Part shown: positions 12,017 to 19,126 of the stretch, piece by piece
Position numbering within the stretch: the first letter of the stretch is position 1
Layout of the letters: the number at the start of each line of letters is the position of its first letter
Assembly: GCA_018303225.1 (NCBI GenBank)
Contig: JAGVYO010000011.1
Coordinates: forward strand, 1 to 20,503
DNA length: 20,503 bases
Source of the DNA: Candidatus Woesearchaeota archaeon
Lineage (GTDB): Archaea > Nanobdellota > Nanobdellia > Woesearchaeales > JAGVYO01
Direction: 5' to 3'
Notes under the pieces: generated by a model
What the model saw: only the letters and a program-made list of their open reading frames with translations
The model's database searches: none
Told to the model about the DNA's origin: nothing
Made by a program: the position numbers and the translations under genes

Positions 12017-12113
12017 TTCATAGTCAATACAGATCAGGTGGGCTCGAGTGAAACGAGAGCCACCAAGGTGCCAGCTGACTTTTCAGCTGGTGGGAATCGC
12101 GTCCCCCGCATTC
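12000..12113 (+). repeat. Direct repeat of the tRNA-Leu 3' end around a 74-base insert
   Basis: GAATCGCGTCCCCCGCATTC occurs at 12000-12019 (T-loop to just past the tRNA end) and again at 12094-12113. Between them lie two hairpins: GGTGG-g-CTCG/CGAG-ag-CCACC (12037-12064) and the perfect CCAGCTGA-CTTT-TCAGCTGG (12071-12090). This is the pattern of an att-site pair left by integration at a tRNA gene. A local duplication is the alternative. No second tRNA can be formed, because no matching GCGGGGG acceptor strand precedes the second copy. Confidence 0.8.
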
Positions 12114-12126
12114 CTTTATTAATAAA

Positions 12127-12492
12127 ATGGCAAAGCGAACCGGAACCGACAACCCGATTTTGCAGAAGCTCATCGCAGAGCTCAAGAAGAAATCGGCTGA
12201 ACAGGGCGCCGCGATATGGAAGCGCATCGCGGTTGACCTAGAGAAACCTACGCGCCAGCGCCGCGTGGTGAATCTGTCGCGGCTCAGTGTCCATACCTCA
12301 GAAAACGATGTCATCGTCGTTCCGGGCAAGGTGCTCGGCGCCGGCACGCTCAATCACAAGCTGACCATCGCTGCCTACCAGTTTTCCGGCAGCGCCAAGG
12401 AAAAGCTCCTGAAGAACGGCTCCAAACTCATACCGTTGGAAGAGCTCTCCGCGCACGATCCAAAGGGAAAGAAGATACGGATTATAGGCTAA
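12127..12492 (+). CDS. rpl18e: 50S ribosomal protein L18e
   Basis: Archaeal/eukaryotic large-subunit protein related in fold to bacterial L15. The 121 residues include the characteristic NPILQKLIAELKKKS..., AIWKRIAVDLEKPTRQRRVVNLSRL, and VVVPGKVLGAGTL-like segment VIVVPGKVLGAGTLNHKLTIAAYQFS. Length is normal. A TATA-like TTTATTAATA lies only 10 bases ahead, too close to act as promoter, so the gene is probably read from the upstream Rpo3/tRNA-Leu transcript. L13 follows after one base. Confidence 0.96.
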   Translation: MAKRTGTDNPILQKLIAELKKKSAEQGAAIWKRIAVDLEKPTRQRRVVNLSRLSVHTSENDVIVVPGKVLGAGTLNHKLTIAAYQFSGSAKEKLLKNGSKLIPLEELSAHDPKGKKIRIIG

Positions 12493-12493
12493 A

Positions 12494-12907
12494 ATGATTA
12501 TCGACGCAACCGATCAGATTGTAGGACGCATGGCCACGCAGGTCGCTAAAAAAGCCCTCTTGGGGGAGCATATCGACATCATCAACTCCGAGAAGGCCGT
12601 GATCAGCGGAAAAAAGGAGATGGTCCTCCAGAGATACAAGCAGAGGGTAACCCGCGGGATCCCTTCCAAGGGCCCTTTTTTCTCTCTCCTTCCGGAACGC
12701 TTCCTGAAGCGCATCATCCGGGGCATGCTGCCCCATAAGCAGGAGAAGGGCGAGAAGGCGCTGAAGCGCATCATGTGCCACAGGGGGATGCCTGAAAAAT
12801 TCAAAGACCAAAAAACCGAACCCGTCAAGGACGCGTCCGTTTCGCGGTTGTCAACCATGGATTACATCAGCATAGGGGAGCTTTGCAGGCTCCTGGGTGG
12901 AGAATGA
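12494..12907 (+). CDS. rpl13: 50S ribosomal protein L13 (uL13)
   Basis: Early-assembly large-subunit protein. The 137 residues start MIIDATDQIVGRMATQVAKKALLGEHIDIINSEKAVISG, the archaeal L13 signature, and carry the GPFFSLLPERFLKRIIRGMLPHKQEKGEKALKR region that matches the conserved 'R.p..i..r.irGMlP.k...G..al+rl' block. Length is typical for archaea. The stop overlaps the S9 start by four bases (ATGA, 12904-12907). Confidence 0.97.
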   Translation: MIIDATDQIVGRMATQVAKKALLGEHIDIINSEKAVISGKKEMVLQRYKQRVTRGIPSKGPFFSLLPERFLKRIIRGMLPHKQEKGEKALKRIMCHRGMPEKFKDQKTEPVKDASVSRLSTMDYISIGELCRLLGGE

Positions 12908-13308
12908 GCCAGCCTATTCATGTTTCCGGAAAGCGGAAAAGGGCAGTTGCGCGCGCCGTAGTCCGTGCTGGCAAGGGCGATGTGCGCATCAATAGGGTGC
13001 CGTTGGATGTCGTCGAGCCGAAGCTCTTCCGGCTGAAGCTCCGCGAGCCGTTGATGCTGGCGGGCGATGCAGCCCATAAGGTGGATATCGATGTCAATGT
13101 CTCCGGCGGCGGAATTTCGTCGCAGGCCGATGCGTCACGGCTGGCCATCGCCAAGGCGCTGGTGGCCTTCACGAAGAACGAAAAGCTCAAAGAGGCCTAT
13201 CTGAACTACGACCGCAGCCTGCTGGTCGCCGACGTGCGCAGGAAAGAATCCGCGAAGCCGAACCGGCATGGACAGGCGCGGGCCAAGCGGCAGAAATCCT
13301 ACCGATAA
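12904..13308 (+). CDS. rps9: 30S ribosomal protein S9 (uS9)
   Basis: Small-subunit head protein whose C-terminal tail reaches the P-site tRNA. The 134-residue protein starts MSQPIHVSGKRKRAVARAVV, then GKGDVRINRVPLDVVEPKLFRLKLREPL, VDIDVNVSGGGISSQADASRLAIAKAL, and ends KPNRHGQARAKRQKSYR. The tail R-x-KRQKSYR carries the invariant K-S-Y-R end. The start at 12904 gives the ATGA overlap with L13 and is preceded by GGGTGGAG, an SD-like stretch; an earlier in-frame ATG at 12883 would add seven residues unlike the family. Confidence 0.97.
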   Translation: MSQPIHVSGKRKRAVARAVVRAGKGDVRINRVPLDVVEPKLFRLKLREPLMLAGDAAHKVDIDVNVSGGGISSQADASRLAIAKALVAFTKNEKLKEAYLNYDRSLLVADVRRKESAKPNRHGQARAKRQKSYR

Positions 13309-13320
13309 GGGTGAAAAAAA

Positions 13321-13518
13321 ATGATAATTCCAGTGCGATGTTTCAGTTGCGGAAAGCCCGTCGGGCACCTGTGGGAGCCCTATAAGGAGCGCGTGGACAA
13401 GGGAGAAGAGCGCAAGAAAGTGATGGACGAGCTCGGCCTGGAGCGCTATTGCTGCCGTGCCCTGTTCCTGGGCCACGTGGACCTCATCGACATTGCCGCA
13501 CGCTTCAAGAAGATTTGA
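13321..13518 (+). CDS. rpo10: DNA-directed RNA polymerase subunit N (Rpo10)
   Basis: Small zinc-bundle subunit, homologue of Rpb10, that bridges Rpo3 and the large catalytic subunits. The 65-residue product has the invariant MIIPVRCFSCGKPVG with C7 and C10 and the second ligand pair C44, C45 in RYCCR. Length is normal. Unlike other junctions in the cluster, it lies 12 bases after S9, and the gap contains GGGTGA, an SD at good distance from the ATG. It is the last gene of the ribosomal cluster; a T-rich run follows. Confidence 0.98.
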   Translation: MIIPVRCFSCGKPVGHLWEPYKERVDKGEERKKVMDELGLERYCCRALFLGHVDLIDIAARFKKI

Positions 13519-13534
13519 TTTCTTTTTTAATTTT
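13519..13534 (+). terminator. T-rich terminator after Rpo10
   Basis: TTTCTTTTTTAATTTT starts directly after the stop codon, an archaeal oligo-T type terminator for the ribosomal cluster. The LeuRS TATA box begins seven bases later. Confidence 0.55.
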
Positions 13535-13541
13535 GACAAAG

Positions 13542-13549
13542 TTTAAATA
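13542..13549 (+). promoter_or_regulatory. TATA box of the LeuRS-AlaX-AEC operon
   Basis: TTTAAATA centred about 28 bases before the ATG at 13574. This spacing decides the start in favour of ATG 13574 over the in-frame TTG at 13556. Confidence 0.6.
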
Positions 13550-13573
13550 ACAAACTTGAATGACCTATCCTCC

Positions 13574-16234
13574 ATGTTAGACTTCGATGGGATCACGAAG
13601 AAATGGCAGAAGCAGTGGGAAAAGGCCGGCATATTCGAGGTCAAAAAAAATCCCAAGAGGAAGAAATACTACGTTCTGGAGATGTACCCTTACCCTTCCG
13701 GGAGCGGCCTGCATATGGGCCATGCGCGGAATTACTGCATCGGTGATGCCTTCGCACGGTTCAAGCGGATGAACGGCTTTAACGTCCTCTATCCGATGGG
13801 CTACGACAGCTTTGGCCTTCCGGCAGAGAACGCCGCCATCCTGGCAAAATCACATCCGAAGATCTTCACCGAAAAGGCCATCGCCACGTTCATCCAGCAG
13901 CAGAAAGGGCTGGGCCTGAGCTACGACTGGAGCCGGATGTTCGCTTCGCATATGCCGGAATATTACCGATGGGACCAGTGGATCTTCCTGAAGATGTACG
14001 AAAAAGGATTGGTCTACCGGAAAAAGTCCGTGGTCAACTGGTGTCCAAAATGCAGCACCGTGCTGGCCAACGAGCAGGTGCACAACGGCAAATGCTGGCG
14101 CCATGAGGACACCCCTGTAGAAGTGAAAGATCTCGAGCAGTGGTTCCTGAAGATCACCGATTATGCAGAAGAGCTATTGAAGGGCATTGACACGCTTGCG
14201 GGATGGCCCGAAGACGTGAAGACCATGCAGCGCAACTGGATCGGCCGGAGCGAGGGCGCGGAGATACGGTTCCCGATAGAAAATTCAGAAAAAATACTGA
14301 CGGTTTTCACGACAAGGCCCGACACCTTCTTCGGCATCACCTTCCTGGTGTACGCACCGGAGCATCCGGATGTGATGGAGCTGGTCAAAGGTACCAAATA
14401 CGAAAAACCGGTCAGGGAATTTATCCGGAAGGTCGTGGTGGAAGACCGCTTTGCGAGAACCGCGGAAGACAAGGAAAAGGAAGGGATGTTCATCGGGAAA
14501 TACGCGCTCAATCCGGTAACAAAAGAAAAAATCCCGATATACATCGCGAATTTTGTCCTTTACGAATACGGCACCGGGGCCATCATCGCCGTTCCCGCGC
14601 ATGACGAACGCGATTTCCAGTTCGCAAAAAAATATAAGATTCCCATCAAGGTCGTCATCAATCCGCCGGACTACGAGCTCAACCCGGAGAAAATGAGCCG
14701 GTCGTACATGGGCGACGGCATCATGGTCAATTCGGGCGAATTTGACGGCACCAACAATCGCGACGCGCTGCCGGAATTCATCCGATTCTTTGAAAAAAAC
14801 AGCTTCGGAAAGGGGACCGTGCAGTACAAACTGAGGGACTGGCTGATCTCACGGCAGCGCTTTTGGGGCTGTCCCATCCCCATGGTCTACTGCAGCACAT
14901 GCGGCATCGTTCCGGTGCCGGAAAAAGACCTGCCGGTGAAACTGCCCGACGATTTCAAGTTCACGGCAGGAGAAGGGAACCCGCTGGAGCACTGCAAAGA
15001 ATTTGTCAATGCAAAATGCCCGAAATGCAGTGGCAAGGCAAAACGGGAAACCGACACCATGGACACCTTTGTGGACAGTTCGTGGTACTTCCTGCGGTAC
15101 TGCGATCCGAAAAACACGAAGCTTCCTTTCGATGCCAGCGAAGCAAATTATTGGATGCCCATCGACACCTACATCGGCGGCAAGGAGCATGCGACCATGC
15201 ACCTGATCTACTTCCGGTTCTTCACCAAATTCCTGCGCGATCTGGGCCTGCTGAAGGCCGATGAGCCGGCTCCGCGCCTGTTCAACCAGGGCATGCTGCA
15301 CAAGGGCGGCGTGGTCATGAGCAAGAGCAAGGGAAATGTGGTGGTGCCCGAGGAGATTGCAAAGACGTATGGGATTGATACGGCGCGGTTGTTCCTGTTG
15401 TTTGTTGCCTCTCCGGACAAGGACATGGAATGGAGCGACAAGGGCATCGAGGGCAGTTTCCGGTTCCTGAAGAAATTCCATAGCCTGATTTCCGAAAAGA
15501 AAATCGTAAAGAAGGCCGGCAAAGAGGAAGAAAGCAAGCTGAACAAGACCGTCAAGGAAGTGACCGGCTATTTTGAGGATATGCTGTTCAACAAGGCCAT
15601 CATCTGCCTGATGCAGTTCGCCAACTGGTTCAACAACAGGGATTCGATGTCGCAGGAATCCGCGGAAAAATTAGTACTCCTTATGGGCCCCTTCACTCCG
15701 CACCTCTGCGAGGAGTTCTGGGAAAAGCTCGGCAACAAAGCATTCTGCTCGCTGCAGAAATGGCCCGCTTACGACGAAAAGAAGATTGACGCAAGGCTGG
15801 AGGCGGCCGAAGAGACGATCCATACGGTTATGACAGACATCAGCAGTGTGCTGAAACTGATCAAGGTGGATAAGCCAAAAGCAATCAAATTGATTGTGAG
15901 CCCGGGATGGAAATACACATTCATGCAGCTGCTTAAGAAAGAGATGGAAACGACCAAAGACATCCGGTTGTTAATCGCAGCCTGCACAAAGAACAGCGAG
16001 CTGAAGCCGCACGGTCAGGACATCTCAAAATTGATCCCTATACTGGTGAAGGACTTCAAGAAGATGCCTGAAACGATCCTGACGCAGGACGAGGAATCCA
16101 GAAGCCTGGAGAATGCCAAAAAGTTCTTCGAGGAAGAGTTCAAATGCGCCGTGGAGATTGAAAAGGCCGAGGCCAGCAAAGAAGCGAAAGCCAAACAGGC
16201 TTCACCGGGAAAGCCCGCCATTCTGATCCGCTAA
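13574..16234 (+). CDS. leuS: Leucyl-tRNA synthetase, bacterial type
   Basis: Class I synthetase that charges tRNA-Leu and edits mischarged products. The 886 residues show EMYPYPSGSGLHMGHARNYC with HIGH as HMGH (47-50), the zinc module WCPKC...LANEQV (from 156), the editing-domain entry VKTMQRNWIGRSEGAEI and TTRPDTFFG (threonine-rich motif), the DWLISRQRFWGCPIPM return to the catalytic domain, a second Cys-rich zinc module (CSTCG/CPKCSG), DTMDTFVDSSWYFLRYC, and KMSKS as VMSKS (581-585). The sequence blocks and domain order are those of bacterial LeuRS, not the archaeal/eukaryotic form (which has FPYPNGPLHIGH-like blocks). No leucine-specific insertion before KMSKS is seen. The lysine/alanine-rich C-terminal tail is unusual. 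AlaX follows after two bases. Confidence 0.96.
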   Translation: MLDFDGITKKWQKQWEKAGIFEVKKNPKRKKYYVLEMYPYPSGSGLHMGHARNYCIGDAFARFKRMNGFNVLYPMGYDSFGLPAENAAILAKSHPKIFTEKAIATFIQQQKGLGLSYDWSRMFASHMPEYYRWDQWIFLKMYEKGLVYRKKSVVNWCPKCSTVLANEQVHNGKCWRHEDTPVEVKDLEQWFLKITDYAEELLKGIDTLAGWPEDVKTMQRNWIGRSEGAEIRFPIENSEKILTVFTTRPDTFFGITFLVYAPEHPDVMELVKGTKYEKPVREFIRKVVVEDRFARTAEDKEKEGMFIGKYALNPVTKEKIPIYIANFVLYEYGTGAIIAVPAHDERDFQFAKKYKIPIKVVINPPDYELNPEKMSRSYMGDGIMVNSGEFDGTNNRDALPEFIRFFEKNSFGKGTVQYKLRDWLISRQRFWGCPIPMVYCSTCGIVPVPEKDLPVKLPDDFKFTAGEGNPLEHCKEFVNAKCPKCSGKAKRETDTMDTFVDSSWYFLRYCDPKNTKLPFDASEANYWMPIDTYIGGKEHATMHLIYFRFFTKFLRDLGLLKADEPAPRLFNQGMLHKGGVVMSKSKGNVVVPEEIAKTYGIDTARLFLLFVASPDKDMEWSDKGIEGSFRFLKKFHSLISEKKIVKKAGKEEESKLNKTVKEVTGYFEDMLFNKAIICLMQFANWFNNRDSMSQESAEKLVLLMGPFTPHLCEEFWEKLGNKAFCSLQKWPAYDEKKIDARLEAAEETIHTVMTDISSVLKLIKVDKPKAIKLIVSPGWKYTFMQLLKKEMETTKDIRLLIAACTKNSELKPHGQDISKLIPILVKDFKKMPETILTQDEESRSLENAKKFFEEEFKCAVEIEKAEASKEAKAKQASPGKPAILIR

Positions 16235-16236
16235 AA

Positions 16237-16983
16237 ATGACCCAAGCCCTGTATCTGGAAGACGCCTATCTGAAGGAATTTCAGGCAACGGTGGAAAGTA
16301 TCAAGGACGGCAAATACGCCGTGCTCAACCAGACTGCGTTCTATGCCCAGGGCGGAGGCCAGCCCTTTGATACGGGAAAATGGGTGCGCCTATCCGACCA
16401 TAAAGAATTCAGTGTGGTCTTTGTCGGAAAATTCAACAGGGTAATCAGCCACGAGATCAACGGCGACGGATTAAAAGCAGGGGATACCATAAAAGGCATT
16501 ATCGACTGGGAACGAAGATACAAGCTGATGCGCTCCCATACCGCAGCCCATATTCTCAGCGAAGTATTCCATAGGGAAGCGGGGGCGCTTATTACGGGCA
16601 ATCAGCTAGACCTCGGGCAATCGCGCATCGATTTCTCGCTGGACAATTTTGACAAGGAAAAGATCAGTGAGTATGTGCAGAAGGCCAATGAGGTCGTTCA
16701 GCAAGACATGGCCGTGAAATCCTATTTTGTCTCTAAGGAAGAAGCTGCGAAAATACCTCGGCTCTCTAAACTGGCGATCGGATTGCCCAAAGACATCGAG
16801 AACATCCGCATCGTCGCGATTGGGGATTTTGACAGGCAGGGCGACGGCGGCACCCACGTCAAATCCACAAAAGAGATCGGCACCATTGAACTGGTGAAGG
16901 CTGAGAACAAGGGAAAAAACAACCGGAGGGTTTATTTCAAATTGAAGGAAAACGGAGATAAACCGGCCATCCGCTTCGACTAA
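16237..16983 (+). CDS. alaX: Alanyl-tRNA editing protein AlaX
   Basis: Free-standing trans-editing hydrolase that clears Ser- or Gly-tRNA-Ala. The 248-residue chain has an N-terminal beta-barrel like the AlaRS extension (LNQTAFYAQGGGQPFDTGKW, residues 30-49) and a catalytic part with HTAAHIL (H101, H105). The second metal motif is DRQGDGGTHVKSTKEIG with H207. The usual CGGTH cysteine is replaced by aspartate (D203), so the zinc site may be H/H/D/H. The size fits the AlaX-M class. It is two bases after LeuRS and one base before an AEC transporter, so a synthetase and an editing enzyme for a different amino acid are co-expressed. Confidence 0.93.
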   Translation: MTQALYLEDAYLKEFQATVESIKDGKYAVLNQTAFYAQGGGQPFDTGKWVRLSDHKEFSVVFVGKFNRVISHEINGDGLKAGDTIKGIIDWERRYKLMRSHTAAHILSEVFHREAGALITGNQLDLGQSRIDFSLDNFDKEKISEYVQKANEVVQQDMAVKSYFVSKEEAAKIPRLSKLAIGLPKDIENIRIVAIGDFDRQGDGGTHVKSTKEIGTIELVKAENKGKNNRRVYFKLKENGDKPAIRFD

Positions 16984-16984
16984 T

Positions 16985-17851
16985 ATGATCTACAGCGTCA
17001 TTGCCCCTATTTTTCTGATTGTCTTAATCGGATTCTTTGTGGGGAAGCTGAAAAAGATAGACATTGATCCGCTTGTTTCGCTGGTCATCTATATCGCAGC
17101 CCCTTCACTCATCATCACTTCTATCGCCAATGCCGATATTGCCGCGGGGGAATTCCTTTCCATCTCGCTGGTCGCGTTGGTAATCATGCTCATTGCCAGC
17201 ATCCTGGCTTTCTTTGTGATAAAGGTTTTCAGGATACCCCACACCGGCCTTTTTCTCCCCATGGTGTTCGGCAACACCGGCAATCTCGGCTTTCCGGTGC
17301 TTCTCCTCTCGTTCGGCACCGAAGGCCTTGCGAGGGGCGTTGCCTATGATGTGGTCAGCGGCGTCTTGCTATTCACTATGGGGGTCTACATCATCAACAA
17401 AAACCGGGACATCAAAGAAATCTTCAGGATTCCATTGCTCTATGCCGTGGTTGCTGGTTTGTTCCTCAACGCAATGAATCTTCAATTGCCGCCCTTCCTT
17501 GCGACCTCGCTGGAATTGATAGGCGGCATCGCGGTTCCGGCCATGCTGCTGATGCTCGGCTACCGCCTGGCCCATGTGAAGATGGAGAGCTGGAAATGGG
17601 CTTCCATAGCAGCCGTCTTCAAGATGGGCGTAGGATTCGCATTGGCGTTCCTGGCGCTCCGGCTGTTCCCGTTTCCGGTTATGTCGGCGAATGCCATCCA
17701 GCTCGAGGCGGCCATGCCGGCCGCGGTCATGTCCTCCTTGTTATCCGAGAAATACAAGCGCGATTCCGATGTGGTGGCTTCGACGGTTTTGCTGAGCACC
17801 GTGCTTTCCCTGGTTACGATTCCGCTGATTTTGTGGTGGTTGGGTGCGTAA
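16985..17851 (+). CDS. AEC (auxin efflux carrier) family transporter
   Basis: Secondary transporter with about ten membrane helices in 288 residues. It starts MIYSVIAPIFLIVLIGFFVGKLKKID; the KLKKID..PLVSLVIYIAAPSLI stretch, VFGNTGNLGFPVLLLSFG (residues about 95-112, the conserved N-x-G-N-x-G-x-P motif) and the second-half LELIGGIAVPAMLLMLGYRLA and LEAAMPAAVMSSLLSEKY...D...AS.vllsT are all diagnostic of the family. Prokaryotic members move malate or other small organic acids and amino acids; the substrate is not evident here. One base separates it from AlaX. It converges on the SRP RNA gene 10 bases further. Confidence 0.93.
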   Translation: MIYSVIAPIFLIVLIGFFVGKLKKIDIDPLVSLVIYIAAPSLIITSIANADIAAGEFLSISLVALVIMLIASILAFFVIKVFRIPHTGLFLPMVFGNTGNLGFPVLLLSFGTEGLARGVAYDVVSGVLLFTMGVYIINKNRDIKEIFRIPLLYAVVAGLFLNAMNLQLPPFLATSLELIGGIAVPAMLLMLGYRLAHVKMESWKWASIAAVFKMGVGFALAFLALRLFPFPVMSANAIQLEAAMPAAVMSSLLSEKYKRDSDVVASTVLLSTVLSLVTIPLILWWLGA

Positions 17852-17860
17852 GAAGAAAGT

Positions 17861-18129
17861 GAGAAGGCACCCAAGAATGGACAAACATCCTGCGCAGCGG
17901 TTAACCCTGATCGTTCCTCAATGCCGTTACCCCGCAAGCACCGATGCCGAAGCTTAAAGCTGCTGTCTTCCGACCCTGACTTGGTTCGCCAAAGCACCGA
18001 TCCTGTAGGACAGCATGTCACCGTACAGACCAGGACCGATACACAAAACGAATGCCGCTTCTCAGGCGACACCCTGCCATATAGCCCGTTTGCAGAAGAG
18101 GTAGGGGCTGGCTACCCGGTTGCCTTCTC
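17861..18129 (-). ncRNA. ffs: 7S signal recognition particle RNA
   Basis: RNA scaffold of SRP, which with SRP54 targets ribosomes to the SecY/Sec61 channel. On the minus strand, 17959-17980 reads GTCAGG...CGGAAG...CAGCAGC, ending GGTCGGAAGACAGCAGC, the conserved helix 8 with GGAA tetraloop and asymmetric loop that binds SRP54. The ends pair exactly: GAGAAGGCA (18129-18121) with TGCCTTCTC (17869-17861), the helix 1 closure of archaeal SRP RNA. A minus-strand TATA box (18153-18160) places the start near 18130, agreeing with the 5' end. About 269 nt, slightly short for archaea (about 300). It converges with the AEC gene and diverges from the MBL-fold gene. Confidence 0.93.
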
Positions 18130-18152
18130 AATGCGAAAGAACGAATGAGCGG

Positions 18153-18160
18153 TTTTAAAG
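18153..18160 (-). promoter_or_regulatory. TATA box of SRP RNA
   Basis: Minus-strand CTTTAAAA, centred about 27 bases upstream of the predicted SRP RNA 5' end at 18129. Confidence 0.6.
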
Positions 18161-18190
18161 GTTTCGGCAAATTCTCCGCCCTATGACAAC

Positions 18191-18231
18191 ATTTATTAAT
18201 TCAGCCGCCTTTTTTCTACTTCAGAGGGGGT
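18191..18231 (+). promoter_or_regulatory. TATA box and strong SD of the MBL-fold gene
   Basis: ATTTATTA (18191-18198) would start transcription near 18220. GAGGGGGT (18224-18231) then forms one of the stronger Shine-Dalgarno sites in the window and points to an ATT codon at 18236 as start, since no ATG, GTG or TTG is in frame there. Confidence 0.5.
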
Positions 18232-18235
18232 AATC

Positions 18236-19126
18236 ATTTCAACAACGCTTGTTTTTCTGGGAACTGGAGGAGACAGCTACGTCGTGGGCCGTCAGCTGAA
18301 AGCGTCCGGCGGCTTTGTGCTGCAGGTGGGCGAGAACCAGTTCCATATCGATCCGGGCCCCAACGCATTGCAAAGGGCCAGGGACTGCGGCGTCAATCTG
18401 CGCGCCACCACGGCTGTTCTTGCCTCCGCCAACACTCTTTTCCACGCGAACGACATTAATGCCGTACTGGATGCGATGACCTACGGAGGTTTCGACAAAA
18501 AAGGCGTCCTTATAGCCGCCAAATCCGCGGTTCACGGCACCGAAAAGCAGGCGCCTTACCTCCAACGATTCTATCGCGAATGCGTCGAACGCACCATCGT
18601 CATGGAGGCCGGAAAGCGCGTCGCGGTCAATGAGATTGAAATCCAGGCCATGCCCACAAGAAACGACGATCCGACGGCCATCGGCTTCAAATTTTTCACG
18701 CCTTATTTCACGCTGGTCTACTCGTCCGACACGAAATACGCGCCTGAAATCGCAGAAGCCTACAAGGGATCGCATATCCTCGTCCTGAATGTCTCCTCTA
18801 CCAAGAAGGATGTAGCCAATACACTTTCGACCGAAGAGACCGTGAAGCTCCTCCAGAAAGTCCAGCCGAGGCTGGCCGTCATAACCCACTTCGGCATTGA
18901 CATGGTGAAATCCGATCCGATTTATGAAGCCCGGGAAATCCAGAAGCAGACCGGCATCCAGACCCTTGCGGCCAAAGACGGCATGGTCCTCAACCCGATG
19001 TCCTATGCCGTGGATAAAGGGCAAAAAACGCTCCACGCATTTCCGAGAAAGGACATGCCTTCTGAAGCGGTCCAAGAAAAAGCAGCCGGATCCGTGGCGG
19101 ACCTGCAGGGCTTTACGCCAGATTGA
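18236..19126 (+). CDS. Metallo-beta-lactamase-fold protein with eroded metal site
   Basis: The fold is shown by TTLVFLGTGG (residues 3-12), a second strand ..FVLQVGENQFHIDPGPNA, and the ordered later strands ending in LAVITHFGID. The usual S-H-x-H-x-D-H motif reads S64-A-N-T-L-F-H70, followed by ANDINAVLDAMTYGG. The usual histidine before DPTAIGF is N144 (TRNDDPTAIGF). Only H70, D166 (YSSDTKY) and H219 remain as possible ligands. It is therefore probably a non-hydrolytic or structural member, or one with altered chemistry. The first canonical start (GTG 18284) would cut off the GTGG strand; ATT at 18236 behind GAGGGGGT gives a complete 296-residue domain. It overlaps the convergent protease gene by 14 bases. 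Confidence 0.78.
   Translation: MSTTLVFLGTGGDSYVVGRQLKASGGFVLQVGENQFHIDPGPNALQRARDCGVNLRATTAVLASANTLFHANDINAVLDAMTYGGFDKKGVLIAAKSAVHGTEKQAPYLQRFYRECVERTIVMEAGKRVAVNEIEIQAMPTRNDDPTAIGFKFFTPYFTLVYSSDTKYAPEIAEAYKGSHILVLNVSSTKKDVANTLSTEETVKLLQKVQPRLAVITHFGIDMVKSDPIYEAREIQKQTGIQTLAAKDGMVLNPMSYAVDKGQKTLHAFPRKDMPSEAVQEKAAGSVADLQGFTPD

Noticed and set aside
11074..12027. 317-residue minus-strand frame opposite Rpo3
   Set aside because: It is a shadow of the Rpo3 gene in GC-rich codons and also covers the tRNA; no family similarity.
12037..12110. Second tRNA gene after tRNA-Leu
   Set aside because: The hairpin with ACTTTT and the copied 3' end look tRNA-like, but there is no 5' acceptor strand matching CCCCCGC and no proper T-arm.
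13556..13573. TTG start of LeuRS
   Set aside because: ATG 13574 is 28 bases after a TATA box and matches the usual start just before the first helix.
18239..19075. 278-residue minus-strand frame opposite the MBL-fold gene
   Set aside because: Histidine/arginine/glycine-rich composition typical of an antisense shadow; the plus-strand protein has a recognisable fold.
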